DNA of 6,802 nucleotides from an uncultured Clostridia bacterium (GTDB lineage: Bacteria; Bacillota; Clostridia; Christensenellales; Borkfalkiaceae), in NCBI GenBank assembly GCA_944372565.1, contig CALVZR010000081.1:1-6802 (forward strand), written 5' to 3'. Positions 1-5,928 of this stretch are shown in pieces. Position numbers and translations under genes: made by a program. The notes beneath the pieces were generated by a model. The model saw only the letters and a list, made by a program, of their open reading frames with translations, did not search any database and was not told the DNA's origin. Within the stretch, counting starts at the first letter, position 1. The number at the start of each line of letters is the position of its first letter.

Positions 1-887
1 GGCGGAAAATCCTCACCGTGGAACAGGTGGAAAAGGAACTTTCCTCCTATATCCTGCGCACCGCCGAACTGGAAAAACTGCTCAAGGCCCTTTCTTTGCG
101 GCGCAAACCCGAAATCGAGGACCTCAACTTCTACAACAAGTGGACCAAAGAACTCGGATTCGGGCAGGACGCCGTGCTCGCCGCCGCGCGCAGTATGAAA
201 AAGGGCAGTTTGAAAAAACTCGACGAATTTATCGGCGAACTCTACCACAGAAAGGTGTTTTCGGTTACCGAGATCGAGAGTTACTCCCGCAAAAAGAAGG
301 AACTTTACGAACTTACATACAAACTCAACAAGGCGCTCGGACTGTATTACGAAACGGTGGACGCGGAGATCGACAACTACGTCGCGCCGTGGACGGGGTA
401 CGGATTCGACGAGGAAACCCTGCTTTTCATCGCGAACTACTGTTTCCGCAAGCGGAAAAACACCCTCGAACAGATGGACGACGTCCTCTCCTCCCTGCGC
501 AAAAACGGCGTGATCAGCTACGAGAGCGTGGCGGAGTATTTCGTTTCGCTTTCCGAAGACGATAAGTTCCTTTCCGCCGTGCTGGAAACCGCGGGCGTTT
601 CCCGCCGCCCCAATTCCTGGGACAGGGAGAATCTGAAACAGTGGCGGGCGTGGAATTTCAGCGAAGAGATGATTCTGGAAGCCGCCCGCCTCGCGGGAGG
701 CAAGAACGCCCCCCTGCCCTATATGAATTCCGTGCTGGCAACCTGGAAACAGAAGGGCATTTACAGCAAAGAACTCATCGAAAGCGAACCCGTCCGCAGC
801 GGCGACGGGCATTTCGCGGGCGAGAGGAAATACACGAAAGAACAGCTCGATTCTCTGATAGACGACATCGAGGACATCGAGTTTTAA
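1..887 (+). CDS. DnaD-domain primosome protein with tandem DnaD-like repeats (5' partial)
   Basis: Probable replication-initiation/primosome protein that bridges origin or fork DNA and the helicase loader encoded next to it. The reading frame is open from base 3, so the gene starts outside the window. The GTG at 18 is not the start, because the codons before it (RKILTV) already match the ends of the later units (e.g. RKVFSVTEIE). The visible part, counted from the Val at 18 as residue 1, has three similar units at about 14-89, 90-176 and 177-256. Each has an 'LxxLGL-RR' type helix, a Trp (W42, W125, W209), a 'GF/NF..E..L..A' helix, then a '..L..w...GI.S.E.I' end. This is the signature of the DnaD C-terminal (DnaB_2/DDBH2) domain. 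An acidic tail follows, ending in DDIEDIEF. No winged-helix domain is visible, but it could lie upstream. The TAA overlaps the ribosome binding site of the next gene. The family call is good; the exact role is inferred. Confidence 0.82.
   Translation, partial: RKILTVEQVEKELSSYILRTAELEKLLKALSLRRKPEIEDLNFYNKWTKELGFGQDAVLAAARSMKKGSLKKLDEFIGELYHRKVFSVTEIESYSRKKKELYELTYKLNKALGLYYETVDAEIDNYVAPWTGYGFDEETLLFIANYCFRKRKNTLEQMDDVLSSLRKNGVISYESVAEYFVSLSEDDKFLSAVLETAGVSRRPNSWDRENLKQWRAWNFSEEMILEAARLAGGKNAPLPYMNSVLATWKQKGIYSKELIESEPVRSGDGHFAGERKYTKEQLDSLIDDIEDIEF
3..785 (+). repeat. Tandem DnaD-like protein repeat units (three complete plus one tail)
   Basis: This is a protein-level repeat with no obvious DNA-level identity. 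Approximate units are the tail of a first unit at 3-56, then complete units at 57-284, 285-545 and 546-785. Aligned landmarks are ELEKLLKALSLRRK / ELTYKLNKALGLYY / DKFLSAVLETAGVSRR, then NKW / APW / KQW. Next come LGFGQDAVLAAAR / YGFDEETLLFIAN / WNFSEEMILEAAR, and finally FSVTEIESY / ISYESVAEY / IYSKELIES. Divergence between units is high, which suggests an old duplication. Boundaries are drawn by eye. Confidence 0.7.
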
Positions 888-896
888 GGGGAACTT

Positions 897-1814
897 ATGG
901 AAGAACGGGATCGGATGAAAGAATATTACGCCGCGCTCCGCGCCGAAGCGGAGATGAAGGCGGCGGAGAACACCGCGCGCGCGAGGGAAAACCAAACCTT
1001 CCGCAAAAACGACAACCGCCTTTCGGACATCGAGCGGGAACTCGCCTTTGCCGAAATCGCGGGAGAGAAAGGAAAACTCCGCGCGCTCGCGCGGGAAAAA
1101 GAAACGCTGCGGGCGGAAAACGAAAAGATCCTCGCCTCCATGGGGCTTACGATCGATCAGCTTTCCCCCGTTTATCGCTGCCCGAAATGCAAGGATACCG
1201 GCTTTATCGGCACAGCGCCGTGCGCGTGCTATCTCGAAGCCGCCGAAAAGGCGGGCGGTTCGATCGGCATCCCCCCCGAAACGCTCCCCGCGTTCGGCGA
1301 GGAGTTTGCAAAAGAAAAGGGCATTGCCGCGGCGTATCGGAAAACGCTTTCCTTTGCGGAAAAATTTCCGGACGTGAAGATCAGGAACATCAACTTCCTC
1401 GGCAGGACGGGCACGGGCAAAACACTGCTCGCCGGCAACGTGGCGGCGCGGGTGGCGAAACGGGGATTCAAGGTGATTTTCCTCTCCTCTTTCGAGATGA
1501 ACAACGTGTTTTTGGAATATCATTCCTTTTTCGAGGAGGGGCGCACGCTGCCGATGAACGCGCTCATCGCCGCCGATCTTCTGGTGATAGACGACCTCGG
1601 CGCGGAACAGAACATCCGCAACGTAACGGTGCCCTATCTTTGCAACCTCTTAAGCGAACGCGGCATGCGCGGCCGCTCCACGTTAATTACGAGCAACCTT
1701 TCCCAGGAAGAACTTTTATCCCGCTATGCCGAACGGGTGTTCAGCCGCATTTTCGATAAGCGCCTGAGCACCACCCTTTCCCTCGGCGGCGGCGACGGGC
1801 GCCTGAAAAGATAA
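897..1814 (+). CDS. DnaC/DnaI-type replicative helicase loader, AAA+ ATPase
   Basis: Loads the hexameric replicative helicase (DnaB/DnaC) onto DNA at initiation and restart. The 305 residues are typical for DnaI/DnaC-type loaders of Firmicutes. Residues about 1-82 form a highly charged helical, possibly coiled-coil segment. A zinc motif follows (C95, C98, C109, C111; CPKC...CAC), as in Firmicute loaders. The AAA+ core has Walker A GRTGTGKT (169-176), Walker B LLVIDDLGAE (228-237), sensor-1 LITSN (263-267) and an arginine-rich stretch with R276, R280 and R284. R284 in the SRIFD motif is a candidate arginine finger. The ATG at 897 follows AAGGGG (886-891) by 5 bases, and that site overlaps the stop of the DnaD-like gene, so the pair is co-transcribed and probably translationally coupled. 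Alternative: an IstB-like transposition ATPase. This is unlikely given the zinc motif, the DnaD partner and the absence of a transposase. Confidence 0.9.
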   Translation: MEERDRMKEYYAALRAEAEMKAAENTARARENQTFRKNDNRLSDIERELAFAEIAGEKGKLRALAREKETLRAENEKILASMGLTIDQLSPVYRCPKCKDTGFIGTAPCACYLEAAEKAGGSIGIPPETLPAFGEEFAKEKGIAAAYRKTLSFAEKFPDVKIRNINFLGRTGTGKTLLAGNVAARVAKRGFKVIFLSSFEMNNVFLEYHSFFEEGRTLPMNALIAADLLVIDDLGAEQNIRNVTVPYLCNLLSERGMRGRSTLITSNLSQEELLSRYAERVFSRIFDKRLSTTLSLGGGDGRLKR

Positions 1815-1929
1815 AAAGCCGGATATTTCTGACATATCAGAAGGAACAAAAGAGATATATGCCCCTTTAAGGTTAGGGATTATCATGATCAACAAGGCGG
1901 CGCGGAATTTTTCCGCGCCGCGTGTTTTT
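1815..1929. other. Intergenic gap between convergent genes
   Basis: This 115-base non-coding gap lies between the helicase loader (+) and the alarmone synthetase (-). It holds a small stem-loop, TTCTGA (1827-1832) / TCAGAA (1837-1842) with a CATA loop, and the strong terminator annotated separately. It also has an 8-base palindrome ATCATGAT (1882-1889). I see no promoter and no credible small gene here. Confidence 0.6.
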
Positions 1930-1931
1930 TT
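1897..1931 (+). terminator. Intrinsic terminator of the DnaD/helicase-loader transcript
   Basis: A perfect 11-bp stem (1897-1907 with 1911-1921) closes a TTT loop and is followed by GTG and seven Ts (1925-1931). It lies 82 bases past the loader stop codon and serves the + strand. The T-tract overlaps the alarmone synthetase stop codon on the other strand (1930-1932). Read in the - direction, the same hairpin is followed only by CCTTGTT. It could therefore act as a weaker terminator for the his transcript as well, but that is inference. Confidence 0.85.
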
Positions 1932-2595
1932 ATTCCAGATCGTTAATGGCGAGGTTGATGTTCTGCATCTCCTCGTCCAGCTTATCGGTGATCTCCGCCG
2001 AGGCTTTGAGCCGCTGCTGCAGATCGTAGGACATCTTGCCGTCCTTTTTATAGCGCAGTTTGTGTTCCAGACTCGCCCAAAAATCCATCGCGATGGTGCG
2101 GATCTGAATTTCGACGGGCACCGTTTCCGTGGCGTTGGAAAAATACACGGGCACCGTGAGCACCAGATGATAGCTCCTGTATCCGTTTTCCTTGGGGTTG
2201 GCGATATAATCCTTTTCTTCCACCACGGAAAGATCGAGATGCCGTTTAAGTACGTCCGCGATGGTATATACGTCGTTTTTATAATTGCAGATGATGCGCA
2301 TCCCCGCAACGTCTTTGAGGTTCCTGCGCACCGCCTCTATGCTGAGCGGCAGGTTTTTCCGCCTCAGTTTGCCCGCGATGCTCTTGGGCGTTTTGAGGCG
2401 GCTCTCCACCGAATGGATGGGATTGTAGCCGTGCGCCATGGAATATTCCCGCTGCAAAATTTCGAGTTTGGCGTTCATCACCTTCATCGCCGCTTCGTAA
2501 AGGAGGTTCATCCGCACGAACGCGTCGAGATTCTTCAGCGTTTCCTCGTCGTTAAGCAGATCCCTCAATCTCGTCTTCTGCTCTTCGTTTTCCAT
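1930..2595 (-). CDS. Small alarmone synthetase, RelQ/RelP-type GTP pyrophosphokinase
   Basis: Transfers pyrophosphate from ATP to GTP or GDP to make (p)ppGpp. The 221 residues form a stand-alone RelA/SpoT synthetase domain, with no hydrolase, TGS or ACT domain, the usual size for RelQ/RelP. Motifs include the ATP-binding stretch SRLKTPKSIAGKLRR (R66, K68, S72, K76) and DVAGMR with D95, a likely Mg ligand. ENGYRSYH follows (Y139, H143, guanine side), then EIQIRT (E162) and AMDFWASLEHK (170-179). The start is ATG 2595-2593, two bases after the hisIE stop. The nearest SD-like AGAGG (2611-2607) is 11 bases away and weak, so translation probably depends on ribosomes finishing hisIE. It is the last gene of the his operon. 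Whether it is RelQ or RelP is left open: residues I recall as the pppGpp allosteric site of B. subtilis RelQ seem not to be kept. Confidence 0.92.
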   Translation of the reverse strand: MENEEQKTRLRDLLNDEETLKNLDAFVRMNLLYEAAMKVMNAKLEILQREYSMAHGYNPIHSVESRLKTPKSIAGKLRRKNLPLSIEAVRRNLKDVAGMRIICNYKNDVYTIADVLKRHLDLSVVEEKDYIANPKENGYRSYHLVLTVPVYFSNATETVPVEIQIRTIAMDFWASLEHKLRYKKDGKMSYDLQQRLKASAEITDKLDEEMQNINLAINDLE

Positions 2596-2597
2596 CC

Positions 2598-3245
2598 CTA
2601 TTGCATCCTCTGCTGTTTGACTTTTTTATCCACCACGTGCCGCTTGGCGAGTTCGGCGATCACGTCCTGCACGGAAATGCCCGCCTGCACCATGAGCACG
2701 AGCACGTGATACGTTAAATCCGCGATCTCGAAAATCGTTTCTTCCTTATCTCCGCCCTTGCCCGCGATGATGACTTCCGTGCACTCCTCGCCGACTTTTT
2801 TTAAGATCTTGTCGATGCCCTGCTCGAACAGGTACGTGGTGTAGGAGCCTTCCTTTTTTTCGGTTTTGCGCCCCTTGATGAGATCATACAGCCCGTTCAT
2901 TGAAAAGGCATTGAATTCGGGGTTTTCGTACACCCTGTCGTTGAAACAGCTCTCCGTGCCGAGGTGGCACGCGGGGCCCTCCTTGATGACTTCCACCGTG
3001 AGCGCGTCCCTGTCGCAGTCCGCGGTGACGGAAACGATGTGCTGCACGTTGCCCGAGGTTTCCCCCTTTCTCCAAAGCTGTTTCCTGCTGCGCGAATAAA
3101 AGCACGTTCTGCCCTCTTTGATGCTGACGGCAAGGCTCTCTTCGTTCATGTAAGCCACGGTAAGCACTTCTTTGGTGTAGTAATCCACCACGACGGCGGG
3201 AATCAGCCCGTCCGCGCCGAATTTCAGTTCTTCGATCTTTAACAT
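2598..3245 (-). CDS. hisIE: Bifunctional phosphoribosyl-AMP cyclohydrolase / phosphoribosyl-ATP pyrophosphohydrolase
   Basis: Carries out histidine steps 2 and 3: HisE removes pyrophosphate from PR-ATP, and HisI opens the purine ring of PR-AMP to give ProFAR. It is cytoplasmic; 215 residues is normal for the fusion. The HisI part (about 1-110) shows FYSRSR (49-54), LWRKGETSG (57-65) and the acidic cluster D76-C77-D78-R79-D80 for Mg. GPACHLG and SCF follow, so C77, C93 and C100 form the usual zinc cysteine trio. The HisE part (about 116-208) shows KVGEE..E (150-157) and EIADLTYH (173-180), the MazG-like metal site. The start ATG 3245-3243 has AGGAG (3257-3253) 7 bases upstream and overlaps the hisF end by 7 bases. 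Its product feeds HisA. Confidence 0.96.
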   Translation of the reverse strand: MLKIEELKFGADGLIPAVVVDYYTKEVLTVAYMNEESLAVSIKEGRTCFYSRSRKQLWRKGETSGNVQHIVSVTADCDRDALTVEVIKEGPACHLGTESCFNDRVYENPEFNAFSMNGLYDLIKGRKTEKKEGSYTTYLFEQGIDKILKKVGEECTEVIIAGKGGDKEETIFEIADLTYHVLVLMVQAGISVQDVIAELAKRHVVDKKVKQQRMQ

Positions 3246-3997
3246 ATTCTCACTCCTATCTTGTTTTTATCGAGTTCCTTTTTCAAAGTTTTGATATCGA
3301 TCTCGCCGAAATGGAACACCGAAGCGCCCAGCCCCGCGTCCGCATCGGTTTTCTGAAAGAGTTCGGTGAAATCCGAAATCTTTCCCGCGCCCCCGCTCGC
3401 GATCACGGGGATGCGCACCGCCGCGAGGACGGCGCGGAGCATTTCGAGATCGAAGCCCTTCTTCATTCCGTCGGTATCGATGCTGTTCACCACAAGCTCG
3501 CCCGCGCCGTGTTCGGCGCCGAAACGCGCCCATTTTACGGCGTCCATCCCCGTGGGAACCCTGCCGCCCTTGGCATATACCTCGAACTTTCCGCCCGAAC
3601 GCTTTACGTCCATGGAAAGCACCACGCACTGATCGCCGTATCTTTTCGCCGCCGCCTCGATGAGAGCGGGATTTGCAATCGCCCCGCTGTTCACGCTCAC
3701 TTTGTCCGCGCCGCATTTGAGCACGGTGTCGAAATCCTCCAAAGAGCCGATGCCGCCGCCCACGGTGAGCGGGATGAACACGCATTCCGCCACCCGCCGC
3801 AGCACGTCGGTGAACAGTTTTCTCCCCTCCGCGCTCGCCGTGATGTCGTAAAACACCAGTTCGTCCGCGCCGCTTTCGTTGTAAAAACGGGCGAGGGAAA
3901 CGGGGTCGTTCACGTCTTTCAGCCCCCGGAAATTCGTTCCCTTCACAACCCTGCCGTCCTTCACGTCCAGACAGGGAATGATCCTCTTTGCACGCCT
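3239..3997 (-). CDS. hisF: Imidazole glycerol phosphate synthase, cyclase subunit (start codon anomalous)
   Basis: With HisH, converts PRFAR plus ammonia to IGP and AICAR. It is a (βα)8 barrel. Counting codon 3997-3995 as residue 1 gives 252 residues, and the numbering, as I recall it, agrees with Thermotoga HisF. The catalytic pair is D11 (CLDVKDG) and D130 (LSMDVKR). Phosphate loops are TVGGGI (78-83) and ASGGAG (200-205), and D176 sits in SIDTDG. The N-terminus reads A3-K-R-I-I-P-C-L-D-V-K. No ATG, GTG or TTG exists in this frame between the upstream stop (4030-4028) and GTG 3964. Starting at that GTG would delete β1 and D11. Codon 1 is AGG, 6 bases after GGAGG (4008-4004), so I extend the CDS there and treat it as a mutated, misread or non-standard start. 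A frameshift from GTG 3993-3991 is the alternative. The rest of the gene is intact. Confidence 0.93.
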   Translation of the reverse strand, partial: RRAKRIIPCLDVKDGRVVKGTNFRGLKDVNDPVSLARFYNESGADELVFYDITASAEGRKLFTDVLRRVAECVFIPLTVGGGIGSLEDFDTVLKCGADKVSVNSGAIANPALIEAAAKRYGDQCVVLSMDVKRSGGKFEVYAKGGRVPTGMDAVKWARFGAEHGAGELVVNSIDTDGMKKGFDLEMLRAVLAAVRIPVIASGGAGKISDFTELFQKTDADAGLGASVFHFGEIDIKTLKKELDKNKIGVRIC

Positions 3998-3998
3998 A

Positions 3999-4715
3999 TT
4001 ATTCCTCCGCCGCCGAAAGCGCCTCTTTTAAGGGAAGTTTCCCCTCGTACATCGCCTTGCCTACGATCGCGCCGTAAATGCCCAGGCGTTTGAGCGCGCG
4101 GATCTCTTCAACATATGTGATGCCGCCCGATGCCGTTATGTTCAGCCCCTCGATTCCGGCAAGTTTTCCGTAAATTTCCAGATTTGCGCCCGAAAGCATA
4201 CCGTCTTTGGAAATATCGGTGTAAACGACGTATTTCACGCCGGCGTCCCGCAGTTTTTCGCAAAAGGAAAACGCGTCGGTTTTTGTCGTTTCCAGCCAGC
4301 CGCGCACGGCGACTTTTCCGTTCCTCGCGTCCACACCCACCGCAACGCTTTCGGGATATTTTTTCGCAAGCGCGCGCACGAGGGCAAAATTTTCCACCGC
4401 CGCCGTGCCTAAAATCACGCGCTGTACGCCCGCCGAAAGGTAGCGTTCCGCCGTTTCTTCGGTGCGGATGCCGCCCCCCGTTTCCACGAAAAGCCCGCTT
4501 TCCTTCGCGATTTTTCCGATGAGCGCGGCGTTTTCCGTTCTGCCGCTCTTCGCGCCGTCGAGATCGACGGCGTGCAGATATTTCGCGCCCGCCGCGGCGA
4601 ACTCCGCCGCCGCCTCTTCAGGCCCGATTTCATATTGTTTCGCCCTGTTGTAATCGCCTTCCGCAAGGCGCACCACCTTGCCGCCGATGATGTCTATCGC
4701 GGGAAAGATATTCAT
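3999..4715 (-). CDS. hisA: ProFAR isomerase (1-(5-phosphoribosyl)-5-[(5-phosphoribosylamino)methylideneamino]imidazole-4-carboxamide isomerase)
   Basis: Amadori isomerisation of ProFAR to PRFAR, the substrate of HisF/HisH. It is a (βα)8 barrel of 238 residues, normal length. Catalytic D8 lies in FPAIDIIGGK and the second acid is D129 in VGVDARNGK. DLDGA (51-55) is also present, as are phosphate loops GGGIRT (80-85) and ASGGIT (195-200), and TDISKDGM (166-173). The frame stays open upstream to 4862, inside hisH, but the ATG at 4715-4713 is the start. It begins the conserved MNIFPAID strand, has GGAGG (4724-4720) 4 bases upstream, and forms an ATGA overlap with the hisH stop. It ends in TAA at 4001-3999, one base before the hisF N-terminal codon. 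I see no sign of PriA-type dual specificity, but cannot exclude it. Confidence 0.95.
   Translation of the reverse strand: MNIFPAIDIIGGKVVRLAEGDYNRAKQYEIGPEEAAAEFAAAGAKYLHAVDLDGAKSGRTENAALIGKIAKESGLFVETGGGIRTEETAERYLSAGVQRVILGTAAVENFALVRALAKKYPESVAVGVDARNGKVAVRGWLETTKTDAFSFCEKLRDAGVKYVVYTDISKDGMLSGANLEIYGKLAGIEGLNITASGGITYVEEIRALKRLGIYGAIVGKAMYEGKLPLKEALSAAEE
4004..4008 (-). promoter_or_regulatory. Shine-Dalgarno of hisF, placing its start at an AGG codon
   Basis: GGAGG on the - strand, inside the last codons of hisA. It is followed by AATAAT and then AGG (3997-3995), exactly where HisF residue 1 is expected. The spacing is 6 bases to AGG and 10 bases to the out-of-frame GTG at 3993-3991. The site supports translation starting here rather than at GTG 3964, which lies 39 bases further on. 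Confidence 0.7.
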
Positions 4716-5320
4716 TTTACCTCCGAAAACGCCTTCAAAATTTTCAGCCCCGCCGCGCCGCTCTTTTCGGGGTGGAACTGCGTGCCGAACACGTTTGCGC
4801 GGCGCACCGCCGCCGTAACCTTTCCGCCGTATTCCGCATACGCGACGAGCGAATCTTCGCACCCCGCCGCATAATAAGAATGCACGAAATACACGTAATC
4901 CCCCTCCCGGTTGTATTTGAAAAGCTCGTCTTTTTTTGTAAAGCGCAGGCTGTTCCAGCCCATATGCGGGATTTTAAGCGCCGGCGCGATTTCGCCGAGC
5001 GGGCGCACTTCGCCTTTCAAAAGCCCCAGCCCCCGCTTTTCGCCGTATTCAAAACTCCTTTCGAAGAGCAGCTGCATACCGAGGCAGATGCCGAGAACGG
5101 GTTTTCCCTTCTCCGCCTCCCGCACGAGCGCGGAAGAAAGCCCGCTCTTTTCCAGTTTATCCATCGCGTCGCCGAACGCGCCCACGCCCGGCAGGATGAT
5201 CTTCCCGCTCTTTTTCAAAGCCGCCTCATCCGAAACGATTTTGCTTTCGTTGCCGAGAAATTTCAGCGAGCTCGCCAGCGAAAAGAGGTTGCCGACGCCG
5301 TAATCCACGATCGCGATCAT
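4712..5320 (-). CDS. hisH: Imidazole glycerol phosphate synthase, glutamine amidotransferase subunit
   Basis: Class I glutaminase that passes ammonia through the HisF barrel for IGP synthesis. The 202 residues are normal. The nucleophile is C79 in GICLGMQ; its partners H183 and E185 lie in QFHPEKSG. The oxyanion/hinge strand PGVGAFG (44-50) is present, and so are PHMGWN (118-123) and FVHSYY (145-150), which are conserved in HisH. The N-terminal DYGVGNL (6-12) is typical. The start ATG 5320-5318 overlaps the hisB stop as ATGA and has AAGGGG with 5 bases spacing. The hisA gene lies between hisH and its partner hisF, the usual order. Confidence 0.96.
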   Translation of the reverse strand: MIAIVDYGVGNLFSLASSLKFLGNESKIVSDEAALKKSGKIILPGVGAFGDAMDKLEKSGLSSALVREAEKGKPVLGICLGMQLLFERSFEYGEKRGLGLLKGEVRPLGEIAPALKIPHMGWNSLRFTKKDELFKYNREGDYVYFVHSYYAAGCEDSLVAYAEYGGKVTAAVRRANVFGTQFHPEKSGAAGLKILKAFSEVK

Positions 5321-5928
5321 AGCGTCCCCTTGCTGGACGGAACGCCGCCGCCCACGACCGCCGCCGCGCGGGAAAGCACGCGGGCGAACGCCTTGAACGT
5401 GCCCTCGATGATGTGGTGCGTGTTCTTCCCGTAAAGTTTTTTCATATGCAGGGTGATCTTCGCCTCCCGCACGAAAGCGGCGTAAAATTCTTCGGCGAGT
5501 TCGCTGTCGAACAGTCCCGCGCTCTTCGGTTTGTGCGTTTCGTCGCCGTCCAGCACCTTTGCGGCGGGCATTTCCACGTCGAAATTCAAATGCGCCCGCC
5601 CGCTGATATCCACGGCGCAGAGGATGAGCGTTTCATCCATAGGCAATATGATATCCGCATAACGCGCGATGCCCTTTTTCTCTCCCAGCGCCGCCGCGAA
5701 CGCCTGCCCGAGCGCGATGCCCACGTCCTCCACGGTGTGGTGGAAATCCACTTCGGAATCCCCCTTGCAGCGCACCGTGAGCCCGAACCCGCCGTGCACC
5801 GCGAAAAGGTCGAGCATATGATTGAAAAATCCGCTGTCCGTGGCGATCTCCTTTCCGCCGCCGTCCAGGTTTAATTTTACGTAAATATCCGTTTCGTTGG
5901 TCTTTCTCGAAATTTCCTTTTCCCTCAT
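5317..5928 (-). CDS. hisB: Imidazoleglycerol-phosphate dehydratase (monofunctional)
   Basis: Dehydrates IGP to imidazole acetol phosphate using two Mn ions. At 203 residues it is the monofunctional form, without the N-terminal phosphatase of enterobacteria, so histidinol-phosphate phosphatase must be a separate gene. Metal-ligand motifs are GFFNHMLD (H37), DFHHTVED (H63, H64, E67), the H161 region (TLHMKK) and NTHHIIEGTFKAFAR (H171, H172, E175). The C-terminus VPSSKGTL is close to the family ending. I chose ATG 5928-5926 over an upstream alternative start at 5949, because AGGAG (5940-5936) lies 7 bases before it and it forms an ATGA overlap with the hisC stop. Confidence 0.96.
   Translation of the reverse strand: MREKEISRKTNETDIYVKLNLDGGGKEIATDSGFFNHMLDLFAVHGGFGLTVRCKGDSEVDFHHTVEDVGIALGQAFAAALGEKKGIARYADIILPMDETLILCAVDISGRAHLNFDVEMPAAKVLDGDETHKPKSAGLFDSELAEEFYAAFVREAKITLHMKKLYGKNTHHIIEGTFKAFARVLSRAAAVVGGGVPSSKGTL

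Noticed and set aside
18..20. GTG as start of the DnaD-like gene
   Set aside because: The frame is open to the window edge and the preceding codons match the repeat consensus, so the Val is internal.
641..1759. 372-codon + strand frame overlapping the helicase loader
   Set aside because: Arg/Gly-rich translation typical of a frame-shifted GC-rich gene; the loader in the other frame carries all AAA+ motifs.
1826..1843. Small stem-loop TTCTGA/TCAGAA as a regulatory element or second terminator
   Set aside because: Six weak base pairs with no T-tract, downstream of the loader gene and not next to any promoter; chance is a sufficient explanation.
1885..2709. Long + strand open frame opposite the alarmone synthetase and hisIE
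   Set aside because: It is antisense to two strongly conserved genes, begins inside the terminator region and resembles no family. Long shadow frames are expected in GC-rich coding sequence.
3239..3964. hisF starting at GTG 3964
   Set aside because: This would remove strand β1 and the catalytic Asp11, both encoded in the same frame just upstream, and it lacks a nearby SD.
3311..4093. Long + strand open frame opposite hisF
   Set aside because: Antisense shadow with His/Arg/Ala-rich, low-information translation. It has no ribosome binding site of note, and hisF on the other strand is certain.
3239..4715. hisA-hisF fusion by programmed frameshift
   Set aside because: hisA ends in a clear TAA with full-length sequence, the hisF frame begins after it, and no slippery site or stimulating structure is evident. 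A start-codon change explains the junction more simply.
4716..4862. N-terminal extension of hisA into hisH
   Set aside because: The extra 49 residues are a shadow of hisH. The HisA fold starts at MNIFPAID, with a good SD and an ATGA overlap.
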